Shown: piece by piece, positions 1 to 11,337 of the stretch | Numbering within the stretch: the stretch's first letter is position 1 | How the letters are laid out: each line of letters opens with the position of its first letter | NCBI RefSeq assembly: GCF_052324685.1 | Contig: NC_135223.1 | Location: 5,267,321 to 5,331,320, forward strand | DNA length: 64,000 bases | DNA from: Brachyhypopomus gauderio | Lineage: Eukaryota; Chordata; Actinopteri; Gymnotiformes; Hypopomidae | Reading direction: 5' to 3' | Position numbers and translations under genes: made by a program | Notes under the pieces: generated by a model | The model's input: only the letters and a program-made list of their open reading frames with translations | What the model was told of the DNA's origin: nothing | Databases searched by the model: none

Positions 1-757
1 ACGCTCCTCAACAGTGTTGGCACTAACGTAATTGATTTGACATCAACACCTGCATGGCTGATGTGCTGAAAGAGTGTTCGTATTTCACATTAAGACTCCA
101 AAATCTCCAACGGAAATCTATCAGGATTTTCCAGCTTTCGGTGCATTCTCTGTCTCACACTTCTTCAAACATATAATTATGTTCTTCAAACATATAAATA
201 CACTCCAAGCACCATTTTATCTCACTGATGGTCTTAACATGTCTAGTGGATATCATAAACATTATTATTGAAATTGGTCTTGTTACTTTCAAGTTTCAAT
301 ATCAATATTTCAAGCAATACATGCACTGATTGTTGTAATTATCAATACTAGGCTGTCAAAAGGCAAACAGCTACCTTGTATCTTGGACAGACTAACTTGA
401 CCCATGGTGATTGATATTAGACATATGCAATTACTAAAGTGATGAGATGTTTAGCAGATAATGTATTGAGTCGGTATGGTTAGCCATTGGTCACATGATT
501 TGTGTCTCTTGGTCACACGGCAGCTCGACGTCAAGCTGGGACATCCTATTATGTTATAGTTAACCTTTACCCTTTAACCTTATATTAACCTTTACCCTTT
601 AACCTTTCAACTTCTCCTCATCACCTGGCTTCTTCAGTGCCTCCAACTGCACAAGAACTTTGCTAGGTGATCCATCCTGAACTGGATTCACTCTAGATGT
701 TTCTGAACTTTTAGGACACAGAGTTCCATGGACGAATTCCTTCACATCACTTTTATA
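1..757. other. intergenic; no confident gene
   Basis: No recognisable gene. A short direct repeat built on TTAACCTTTACCC lies around 557-607. On the minus strand, about 604-757 can be read as an open frame of roughly 48 codons that stops being open at the telomere-like repeat. It could be an exon remnant or part of an old repeat. I do not recognise it and do not call it a gene. Confidence 0.5.
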
Positions 758-1057
758 CAGAGGTGGGGACTCGAGTCACATGACTTGGACTCGAGTCAGA
801 CTCGAGTCATTAATATTAAGACTTTTGACTTGACTTGAAAAAATATTCAGAGACTTAGACTTGACTTGGACTTTTACACCAATAACTTGGGACTTGAATT
901 GGACTTGAACCTGTTTACTTGCAAAGACTTGATTTTTTTACCCCAAATCTGAATTTTAAAACGCATATTAATATTTATAAAGTGCGCCCCATTAATTTCA
1001 TTTCCGTCCTTCTGACGCAGACCGCTGTTTGTTCTCTGCTTTTCCACACTCTGTACG

Positions 1058-1089
<32 letters not shown>

Positions 1090-2229
1090 ATGAGCTGCAG
1101 CACAACCAATCAAATGGGGGGGGGTCAGCGAACGTGAATTGTTACCGGGCGGGGTGTAAAATGGACACAAATTCCATCTTATATGGAAAGTATTATATCG
1201 CGATCGATCGATCGCCAGTGGTTGGTGCCAGAGCGAACTAGTAACTCATTGAATCATAGATAAGGATCAGAGGTAAATAAACTAGATTTTTTTTTCGGCG
1301 TGAGAAATCGGATGTGTGGCGTGTGAGCGTGTGAAGACGGTCAAATGCGTGTGTCTCACGCTCAATGCGTGAGAGTTGGCAACCCTGGGATCTGTATCTG
1401 AACTCAGGGAAGAGAGCCTCTCTCTGTCACCATCATATCCAGTTCTCTCTCAGCATGGATTGTGTATTTGAAGACATCTACGTCGAGAAAAAAATATATT
1501 GACAAAAGTGGAGCGAGTTTTCAGCTATGGGGACATCATTCTACGGCCTCATCGTGCACAAATGACATACAGACTTTTGGCCAGTTTGGTCTTTTGCAAA
1601 TGCAATGCAGAATAGTTTACTGAAATGTCTAAAGTTGCATTCCTGATTCCTGTTAATTGTTCAGTTCTTATATTTGTTTGTCTTGTGTCACTCACACATG
1701 GACACACATGTTCTCCAAGAAACCAGATAAGAGAAGAGAGGGAAAATGCTGTTATGGTTCTTTGTATTGTACTGTGAAAATATCAGCACTTTTTATTTGA
1801 ACATGGAGTTCTACTTATGACTTTTTCACAGAATATTTATTTCTGGAAAATTGTAGTTTAAAGTATGAATATTTTTGCAGCTAATTTTAACAAATTGAAC
1901 TGTGCAATAAAGTATAAATAAATTTTTTTATACTTTGTGTTTTCAGTTGCACATGTTTTATCAAGATTTGACGAGAATACAGATTTAAAAAAGAACACAT
2001 GTCTATTATTTACATTTAAAATATACCTGCAACATTGGTTAAAAAAAAAAAGACTCGAAAGGACTTGAAATTCCAAGTTTCAGACTTGGGACTTGACTTG
2101 ACTGTTGCCTGTCTTGACTCGAGACTTGACTTGACTTGACTGTCTTTGGTTGAGACTTGACTCGGGACTTGAGGATAAAGACTTGGACTTACTTGAGACT
2201 TGCAAAACACTGACTTGGTCCCACCTCTG
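758..2229. mobile_element. complete non-autonomous hAT element, 1472 bp
   Basis: The ends are inverted repeats: CAGAGGTGGGGAC at the left and GTCCCACCTCTG at the right. They are flanked by a perfect 8-bp direct repeat CTTTTATA (750-757 and 2230-2237), the target-site duplication size typical of hAT transposons. The subterminal regions are dense in repeats of GACTTG and ACTCGAGTC, as is usual for transposase-binding subterminal DNA. No transposase is encoded. A (TG)n run lies at about 1060-1089. The block at about 1200-1390 recurs at 51300-51700, so it is itself an older repeat carried inside. Confidence 0.85.
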
Positions 2230-2237
2230 CTTTTATA

Positions 2238-3607
2238 TTACATTTAAGACATAGCCATACAAGATCAAACACTACCCACTGTACACGCCTGCTTCAAAGT
2301 TTCTTCAACCCTTGTGCAACGGTATATATTTAGATTTTACAATTGTCTTTTAATAGACTTTATCTGATATTTACTCAATCCATGAGTTGATTCAGTGTAA
2401 ATCATACAGCTGCATGTAGTCATGCAAGAAAACAAAAAGTATTTAATAAGTCTCACTGGGTAAATCAAATGGCTGTATAGAATCCCCTGAAAGTTTAATT
2501 GCCCAATCAAAGGAGAGAATTTATGAAAGTGTTTGAGTAGACTTTGACAACTCGCCTGGTCAACGTTGGGTTAGCCAAACAAATTAATTCAAAACACAGC
2601 ACACAGAGAGAATAGGAGATCTGTAAAGAAAGCCCACCAGTCTGGAGAGATTATAAAACCATCTCAAACAGATCTGATCTCCATAGGTCACCTGTGAGGC
2701 AAATCATTAACAGAAGACAGACATACAGCATGATAAGAACCCAGCCTAAAAGGCAGTTCATAACATCCTTAAGAGCTGCAAGAGAATTAACAGGGTAAAG
2801 CCAACTCAGGCATTACAGTTAGAGATCTGCAGACCTCCCGTTAGATCAGACTCTACGAGATCAGACCACTGAATCAAAACAGCGTTTATGGGAAGGTTTC
2901 CAGAAGCCTCGGCTGTAAAGAAAGGAACAAACCTGTCAGCCACCTTATAGCTGGAGGGGAAGTTCTGTCTCTGGACAAATCATACTGCAAATCCCCCTGA
3001 CCCACTTCACAACGAGCTTGATAATGAGCAAATTACCTTAATCGGGGTGTGTAGCTCTTACCATAAACTCAAGTCAACCTCCACTTCTGGGATATTTTTA
3101 ATGGGTATGTGTAAAATGAGTCGTGTTTCCCTTTCTCTCATCCATGAATTTTTTCTTCCTTAGTTTTAACAATATATGCTCCTAGTTGTACCCATGTGGT
3201 GCTCTGATGTGTGTGTCTGACTGGAATGTGGGTGAATGCTATAAATACAGCCAGTAATAATGAAGCCTTGGGCACAATTTGCATTCTATTGTCCCAGTTC
3301 AGTAGTAGTTCACTATATTTAATTTATAAATGCACACTACATACCCAGACAGCATGGTGAATCGTTTACATTTTATCAGTCAGGCAGCTTTTAAAATTCT
3401 CGGTTGTTTTAATATTAGTAACTAGATTACTAACTGCAATGTAAATAATTGTAGGTAGTGTTTATATTGGCCGACAGCTCCCTCTACTGTTAAAATACAA
3501 CATCTATAAAAGGCAGCAAATGCAACAATAGAAACCTATTCATAATTGTACACCTTTGGCCATTTTGTCCACATTTTTTAACTGAATTGTTTTGGTTTCC
3601 TATACAG
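2238..3607. other. intergenic, old repeat-like DNA
   Basis: No gene is seen. The stretch 2440-3000 has the look of a decayed Tc1-type transposon body, but no usable reading frame remains, so I leave it unassigned. Confidence 0.35.
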
Positions 3608-3707
3608 AGCTAAGGACGTGACAAAGGACCTTAAAAAAGATGTAACGCTACACACAACCTCTGATCCTGGAGCAACAGAGGAGGCTACGCCTCAGTCTGA
3701 ACCTTGA
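3608..3707 (+). CDS. possible terminal coding exon of an upstream gene
   Basis: A polypyrimidine stretch followed by TATACAG ends at 3607. From there a frame of 32 codons (after one leading base) runs to TGA at 3705-3707. The peptide is hydrophilic, rich in Lys/Asp then Thr/Glu/Pro, and ends in Ser-Glu-Pro. I do not recognise the protein. It does not match what I remember of the DSCC1 C-terminus, although DSCC1 lies beside TAF2 in human. It could equally be a chance open stretch. The (TG)n at about 3829-3857 and AT-rich DNA that follow would be its 3'UTR. Confidence 0.3.
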
Positions 3708-3825
3708 CCTTTCCCTTTTATACCTAAATTTGTTGTGAGAGTGCTCGATCCAAACCCTGTTACCTGCCACCCCCCTTACATACCTTCTACTCTGTTCTGT
3801 CTCCTGCAATTTCAATGTACAGTTC

Positions 3826-3856
<31 letters not shown>

Positions 3857-4429
3857 TAGAGACTCTGCCTTGACATTACTGTTGTATCTAGTATATTTAA
3901 TATTCCCTATTTGGTATATGTAACAATTAAGTAGTAAACATTGTGTTACCACTTTATAAACTGAATGCACACATAATATTTGCTTAGCAGAAATAGATAG
4001 GCCAGACTATCTTTCTTGTGTGGATTATAACCATCATCCAAACCTCTGATGAGGAAAATGCAATGTTTCATTAAAACATTCAATTAAATCTTCCAGATAA
4101 AACCTTCCAGAATTTCTATTTAAAAACGTGAAGAAAATAATAATAAAATAATAATAACAATAAAAAATGCATGGCTGCTCTGTATTAAATTCATGTAGTT
4201 TAACTCCAGGACAATTATTATGTATTCATCTTAAGGGACATTATTCAATAAATACACTGACTTATTCAGTAACTACAACGAAAATAATATGAAAGATTCA
4301 CAGGAATAACATCTAGGAATAATACTGTTCTATCTAAAAACCTGGAATCTCCAAACATGTAGGATCAGTTAGCACTAATGGTTAGCAATAAAATTACAGT
4401 TGTCCCAGTAGTGATGTCACCAGTGCTAA

Positions 4430-4810
4430 CCAGGACAAAAGTTTCCAAACAGATCCCAGGAATCACAATAACCAGGACAAACGGATCCAAACAGATCCCA
4501 GGAATCACAATAACCAGGACGAATGGATCCAAACAGATCCCAGGAATCACAATAACCAGGACAAACTGATCCAATCAGGTCCCAGGAATCACAATAACCA
4601 GGACGAACGGATCCAATCAGATCCCAGGAATCACAATAACCAGGACGAACGGATCCAATCAGATCCCAGGAATCACAATAACCAGGACGAACGGATCCAA
4701 ACAGATCCCAGGAATCACAACAACCAGGACGAACGGATCCAATCAGATCCCAGGAATCACAATAACCAGGATTAACAGATCCAAACAGATCCCAGGAATC
4801 ACAACATCAA
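4430..4810. repeat. 42-bp minisatellite, about 9 copies
   Basis: The unit runs from ACCAGGAC through GGATCC and ends near CAGGAATCACAATA. Copies start near 4430, 4472, 4514, 4556, 4598, 4640, 4682, 4724 and 4766. The period is a multiple of three, so frames stay open on both strands, but no gene is implied. Confidence 0.9.
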
Positions 4811-5404
4811 TCTCAGCCCAGAACACCTAAGACACTCCAGCACATGATGTGACAGGGAACAGAACCATTCCTATTTATTTAATTATTACTATTTCTGTTT
4901 AAGCAATTTTAACTCCGCTCTCTCTATATATAGTTATTATCTACACGGTTGAAACATTTTTAAAAAGCGTTTTTAGTTTTAAACGCCACAACATCCGGAA
5001 GTTCCCCCGTCTTTGCGCGCGAGGTCAAAGGTTAGAAACAAAATGTCCGCACACAGTTTGAGGAGCAGCAGTGATGTGTGAGCAGCCGCCGGCGCCAGAC
5101 GTCCCCGACATCCTCCAAACGGAACCAGATGGATTTGACCAGTTTTACTCTCCTCATAAGACGCGACCGCAGTAGTAATTCCTAATAGTCGCACCTAGCT
5201 CGCCTGCTACATAACTAGACCTCGTCAGATTCAACCAGCTAGCCATGCTAACTAGCCTGCTAGCACCTAGCCCCCCTGCTAACTGTCAGACGTGTCCGGG
5301 TGAAGTTCTCCTGCCATAGAAGCTTTGTTCTTCTGAAGCGTCTCTACTCTAGATATCTGCTGGACCGTTTATTTCAAACTCCTGCAGCTTGAAACTTCTT
5401 CAGA
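4811..5404 (+). promoter_or_regulatory. TAF2 upstream region and 5'UTR
   Basis: This is the gap before the TAF2 start codon. Base composition becomes more GC- and CpG-rich after about 4980, consistent with a promoter of a broadly expressed gene, but I see no element that fixes the transcription start. An in-frame TGA lies four codons before the ATG at 5405, which supports that ATG as the real start. Confidence 0.4.
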
Positions 5405-7634
5405 ATGAACCGCAAGAAAGACAAGTGCTTCGAGAGCCCCAGGCCCTATAAACTATAAGTATCACACAACTTCACACGTCTTGGACTTAATACATTACAT
5501 ACATAACACATTTACAAGGACATTTCACAATATAGCCACACAATTCTTTACTGTTGTATATTTATTTAAACTTTTATTTACCCTTATACAACCCACCAGG
5601 TCGTCTGTATAAACAACATCAACTTTCAGAGGAAGTCAGTTATTGTAAGTGGTCTTTACTCTTGTGTGTATGTGTGTGTTATATGATGGACATGCAGTGA
5701 GATTTGGAAACCGTATTTAGAGAATAGACACTTGTGAACATTAAAAGAGTCAACCAGTAGCAGTGTGTGTATATGTGTTATGACCAAAACCTACACTGGA
5801 AAACCAAACGCCGTGGCGTTGGCTACACCTCTTGTTAATATGCAGTTGTGTTCGCGTTTTGCCAGGGCTACGTGGAGCTGACCTTGTTCCCCACGGTGGT
5901 GAACCTCAACCGCATCAAACTCAACAGCAAGCAGTGTCGTATTTACCGGGTACGGGTGAACGACTTGGAGTCTCCGTTCATTTACAACGACCCCACACTG
6001 GAGGTGTGCCACCACGAGGCCAAGCAGTGAGTACCGCGCGTTCGATTCGGTTCACATTGTCCATCACGTTCGTTTGAATCGATTCGAGCGGCTGGTGTCG
6101 GCACTTTGGCGTCCGCCATCCTGACTGTTGCCCTCCCACTGCTTGTGTGCATTGCAGGAGGAACCTGAACTATTTCTCCAGTGCGTACACCGCGGCTGTC
6201 AACGCAGTGGACCCCGACACTGGAAATGGCGAGCTATCCATTAAAGTGCCCTCGGAACTCTGGAAACAGGGTGACGGTAAGGCCGTGCCCTGGGGCCCTG
6301 TGGTCTTAGGACAGTTTCGGGTGATTCAAACATGTTTTGTAGGTGTTTTACATGTATGTACACATGTGCGTGTGTGTGTGTGTGTGCACTGTGGCGTGTT
6401 TAGAGATGAAAGTTCTGAAGGTGTACATAGAGTTCTCCTTGGACCAGCCGAAGGGGGGGCTCCATTTCGTCGTGCCCGACGTAGAGGGCAGCATGGCGGA
6501 GAGGGGAGCTCACGTCTTCTCCTTTGGCTACCAGAACTCCACTCGGTAAGCACTGGATATCCACGAAGTGCCATCACACCAAATTAACGAATTTTTTTTG
6601 TACATACATTATTTTTTGTATGCTCTTTATATGTACATCATGGTAGCGTTGGGGATTGATAAAGCTGCTTGGTAAAAGCTCAAACAAACGTGTGCGCATC
6701 TCACGTGTGCTCCAGGTTCTGGTTCCCCTGCGTGGACTCCTTCTCTGAGCTGTGCACGTGGAAGCTAGAGTTCACCGTGGACGCCTCCATGGTGGCGGTG
6801 TCGTGCGGCGACCTGGTGGAGAGCGTCTACACCCACGACATGCGCAAGAAGACCTTCCACTACGTGCTGCCCATCCCTACGGCCGCCCCCAACATCTCCC
6901 TCGCCGTGGGGCCCTTCGAGATCCTCGTGGACCCTTACATGCACGAGGTGGGCGAGACAGAGGCAGCTTCTCTCTACACTTCACTCCCCCACTTTACCTC
7001 ACCAGGCAAAGATCAACGAAGAAAGAGGAAATGAAAGCAAGTTTCTCCCCCCCAAAAAAACTGCTTTCACCACTAGGTGGCGATGTGCAGCATCTGTGTT
7101 TTCCACAGATATTAGTTATGTTTGAAAGGCTGAATAACCTTTGCTTGCCTTGTCTGATTCCTAGAAGGCACTAGTTATAATGACCTGTCTGGTTATAATG
7201 GGCACTTATCTCACTAACGTGCTTTTTTTTTTGGTCTTATAATGCGTTAATTATCATTTAAACATTCCATGGTGTCTTTTCCTAAGCCATGTTCATTTGC
7301 ATCTTTTACATATGCATGAGTTGGCGTGGTCTGCTGTCGGTGATAGGCCGTGTCACGACGGCGCGTTCCTCTGCCCCCTCCTGCAGGTCACCCACTTCTG
7401 CCTGCCCCAGCTGCTGCCCCTGCTCAAGCACACCATGTCCTACCTCCACGAGGTCTTCGAGTTCTACGAGGAGATCCTGACGTGCCGCTACCCGTACTCC
7501 TGCTTCAAGACCGTCTTCGTGGACGAGGCTTACGTCCAGGTGGCGTCGTACGCCTCCATGAGCATCTTCAGGTCAGCGGACACACGTGGCCTTCAGCGCT
7601 GTTAGTGTTGGGTCTGACTTGGATTTTGGTTTTC

Positions 7635-7673
<39 letters not shown>

Positions 7674-9849
7674 TTCTCCCCCGTTCAGTACAAATCTGCT
7701 GCACAGTGGGTTGATCATAGACCAGACCCCGGGGACGCGCCGCTGTCTGGCACAGGCCCTGGCGCAACAGTTCTTCGGCTGCTTCATCTCCCGCATGTCC
7801 TGGTGAGTGTCCCGCCCCCTGGCCACGCCCCCTGGCCACGCCCCCTGGCCAAGCCTCCCAGCAGGGGTCTCCTCTGTGCCCACGTTTAAGCTGTAATCAC
7901 AGAGAATATCTTTTGCTCTTCTCTGCGTTATATGTCGGGAGGGTAGTTTAGACACTGCGTGAGATGTGGATGCTTCAGCTCCACGGTTTCCCTGAGCGGG
8001 ACTGTTAGCAGGTCCGCTGGAACACCTCGTGCGTTCCTCCTGAGAACGGTGGCCTGCAGGTTCCTTGTGCAGCTCAGCCCAGGAACTGGAGCCAGTGATC
8101 CAGAAGGTTGGAGGGGAGAGTCCTGGTCTGCTCTCCTCCCTTCACGGTGAGCTCGGCCCAGGACGTTTTACATGCTTCTCCAGAGAGCGGAGCCCTGCCA
8201 AAACCTCCCAGAGGCCTCGTTTCTGAGCGGATGGCTCTCAGATGTTTGTGGTTTAACGTGAAGGTTGCTGTACTCGTGATTACATGTGAACTGTGTTACA
8301 GATGTACATTTTATCTAGACACTGACCGTTTCCACAGAACATATTCGTAGACTGTTGCACGCGCTCGCACAAACCCACACCCGATCTGCTGATGTTAATC
8401 GCCGGTGGTCGGAGCTGCTGTTCGGAGCAGTCAGCCTTGCCCACGTGCTCAGTGAGCTGGAAGGAGACCAGGAGACACACAGACCAGGAAGAGGCTTGTT
8501 GGACGTTTCTGAGGTTCACGGTTCACGTTTTACTGGGCCGTAATGACGGAGCCAGGACACTTTTTGTTTTTGTTTTGTTATTGACACAGCGGATGTTGTT
8601 GTGCAACGTACGTGTCTCCAGTCACTGCGGTGACATGAGAAAGGCTGAATGCGCACTGCTTATTCAACCTGAGCAACCTTTGCTTGTCTCGTCTGGCTCC
8701 CGACAGGCACCCTGTGGGGCGTCCCGACGGGCACCGTGTGGGGCGTCCCGACGGGCACCGTGTGGGGCGTCCCGACGGGCACCGTGTGCTCTGTTTGGTT
8801 TGAGGATAGTGTGCAGAAACTGACTGACTCGCTCTCCGAGATGTTCAGCATCGACTGACACCAGCGAGTTCTTGAAAAGAAGTCACATTTAGGAAATAAT
8901 TTCGTGTCTACGGTGACACCGGAATTTCACCGTTGGGAACCTGAAGATTCGATCAAGTGGACCCGGTGATTTCACCCAGAACCATTGTCATTGTTCGGAG
9001 TGTCATTACTCCAGTGTGGTCAGTTTATTTTATGGAGTATCAACCAAAACTGTTTGGCAGTTTCCATTTCCTTCAAGAGGAAAAGATCAACAACCCAGAG
9101 GCTCTGGTCTGAGTGTTTGTGTGCCCGCTGCAGGTCAGACGAGTGGGTCCTTAAGGGCATTTCCGGCTACATCTATGGCCTCTACCTGAAGAAGACCTTT
9201 GGCGTCAACGAGTACCGTCACTGGATCAAGGAGGTAAGTTTCTAAACGCCCGGAACCGACCTATGACGGGCCCAGCGGGCACTCCGCAGTCAGGCCGGTC
9301 TCGCTCACCGACCCCACGTCCCCTCAGGAGCTGGATAGGATCGTGGATTACGAACTGAAGACAGGAGGTGTGTTGCTTCACCCTACCTTCGTCGGAGGAA
9401 AGGAGAAAGACAAGTAAGTCCGGCCACATTCGAGCACCAGGCCGTCACGCCAAAGTCGACGCGTGCACACACCATCACACGCCCCAGAATAAGCCCCACA
9501 TCACACGTCACGCACGCCACCCGTCACACGTCACACTCCACATGACGTCTGCTGCTGTAGTTTGTAGACATCAGTCTACATTTGCACATTAGCGTTAACC
9601 ACACACCGGTGTAACCGCTCTCTGGTAAAGACCAATGTGTGCTCGATGGAATCCAAACCCCCTGCACCATTGGGTATAAAGTGCAGGACTAAGTGCTTTA
9701 GCTTCTGCTGGTGCCTGAAGGAAACATCTCTGTGTAGTTCTGCTCAAACCGCTAACATGTCGCATATTCGTGGTTGGAAGCCTGGTGCAGTAACACACAC
9801 TTATTCTGTGTTTGGCCCACATTACCTCAGTTAGAGTCTGACTGTAATG

Positions 9850-9945
<96 letters not shown>

Positions 9946-9953
9946 TCTCTCTC

Positions 9954-10013
<60 letters not shown>

Positions 10014-11303
10014 TTCTCTCTCTCTCTCTCTTCTTCCCCTCCAGCCCGACTCCCCACTTACACTTCTCCATCAGAAACCCCCACACACTCTCGTGGGACT
10101 ACTACAAGATGTTCCAGTGCAAAGCCCACCTGGTCATGAGGCTGATCGAAAACCGCATCAGCATGGAATTCATGCTGCAGGTAACACACACACACACACA
10201 CACACACACTCTCACACACACACACACTCTCACACACTGCTGATCCTTTAATGCATTCCTGCCCACATTTTATAGTCCTTGGAAGGTCCAACTGTAGTCC
10301 TTTGTCCGAGCCCTGTGCTGGGTGCAGATCGTGGAGGTCGGGGCGCCTGGCTCTCCTCCCCCGCTGCTTTAAGTGTCCGTGCTGACGGGCAGAAAAGAAA
10401 ACCGCCAAACCCAACATCCGATGACCTCAGCACAGTCGACTTCTCCTCCAGCTTGGCGTCGCGGTCGTCTCACTGACCCGAGATCAGCGTGGCGACCCCG
10501 GTGTGACGCGGGTGCCTCTCGCCCCTGCAGGTGTTCAACAAGCTGCTGTGTCTGGCCAGCACGGCCTCGTCTCAGAAGTACCAGTCGCACATGTGGAGTC
10601 AGATGCTCCTGTCCACCTCTGGCTTCCTCAAGTCCATCTCCAACGTGTCGGGGAAGGACATCGGACCCCTGATTAAGCAGTGGGTGTATCCGCTCTGGCC
10701 GTCTGGGCCGCTCCGTTCCGACTGCGTCCCGGGACTCTAGACGTTCAGTTGATTAACGTGTTGAAGTATATGTGATCATAGCCAACAGAGATATTTTCTC
10801 TCTAACACAGTAGGGTGCGTGTTCAGACTCGGCTGGTAATACACATATGCGTAGCGATAACAGCCGTGTTTTTGAAACTCAATAAAGACCCCTGTGAATC
10901 CCTGAGACGGGTGAGGTTACTCATCAGGGCCGGCGCTGGTTCTTCTGTGGGGTCCCGGCCACAGCCGCTGGGGTCCGGTTCTCCGTTCTCTGGTTTCCTT
11001 TAACGCCCACCTCAGCGACCAGAGCGGCGTGGTCAAGTTCTTCGGCAGTTTCGCCTTCAACAGGAAGAGGAACGTTCTGGAACTGGAGATCCGCCAGGAC
11101 TACACCTCCTCTGGCACGCAGAAGTATGTGGTGAGTCAGGCCACGCCTCCTTGGGTGGGGGTGGGGGTGGTGAGGGTGGGATGTTATGGTAAGTCAGTTT
11201 GTGACAGTTTGATGTAGTGAGGAGAAGGTTTTGTGTATCACCTGGGTGGTCTTCAAGCTCCGACCTTCATCACATGAAAGCGAAACTGAATTGTGTTTGC
11301 TTC

Positions 11304-11337
<34 letters not shown>

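Noticed and set aside
1-757. Minus-strand open stretch at 604-757 as a gene exon
   Set aside because: No clear splice sites on both sides and no recognised protein. Left as unassigned.
4430-4810. Possible CRISPR array
   Set aside because: The units are contiguous with no unique spacers, and the DNA is clearly vertebrate. The same holds for the arrays at 24350, 34585 and 44951.
5459-5599. Ordinary GT-AG reading of TAF2 intron 1 (GTATCA to CCACCAG)
   Set aside because: It leaves TAA inside exon 1 and loses the conserved Thr-His-Gln residues.
9595-10251. Arg/Glu and Ser/Leu repeat proteins over the (CT)n tract
   Set aside because: Dinucleotide repeat translated in all frames. No coding signal.
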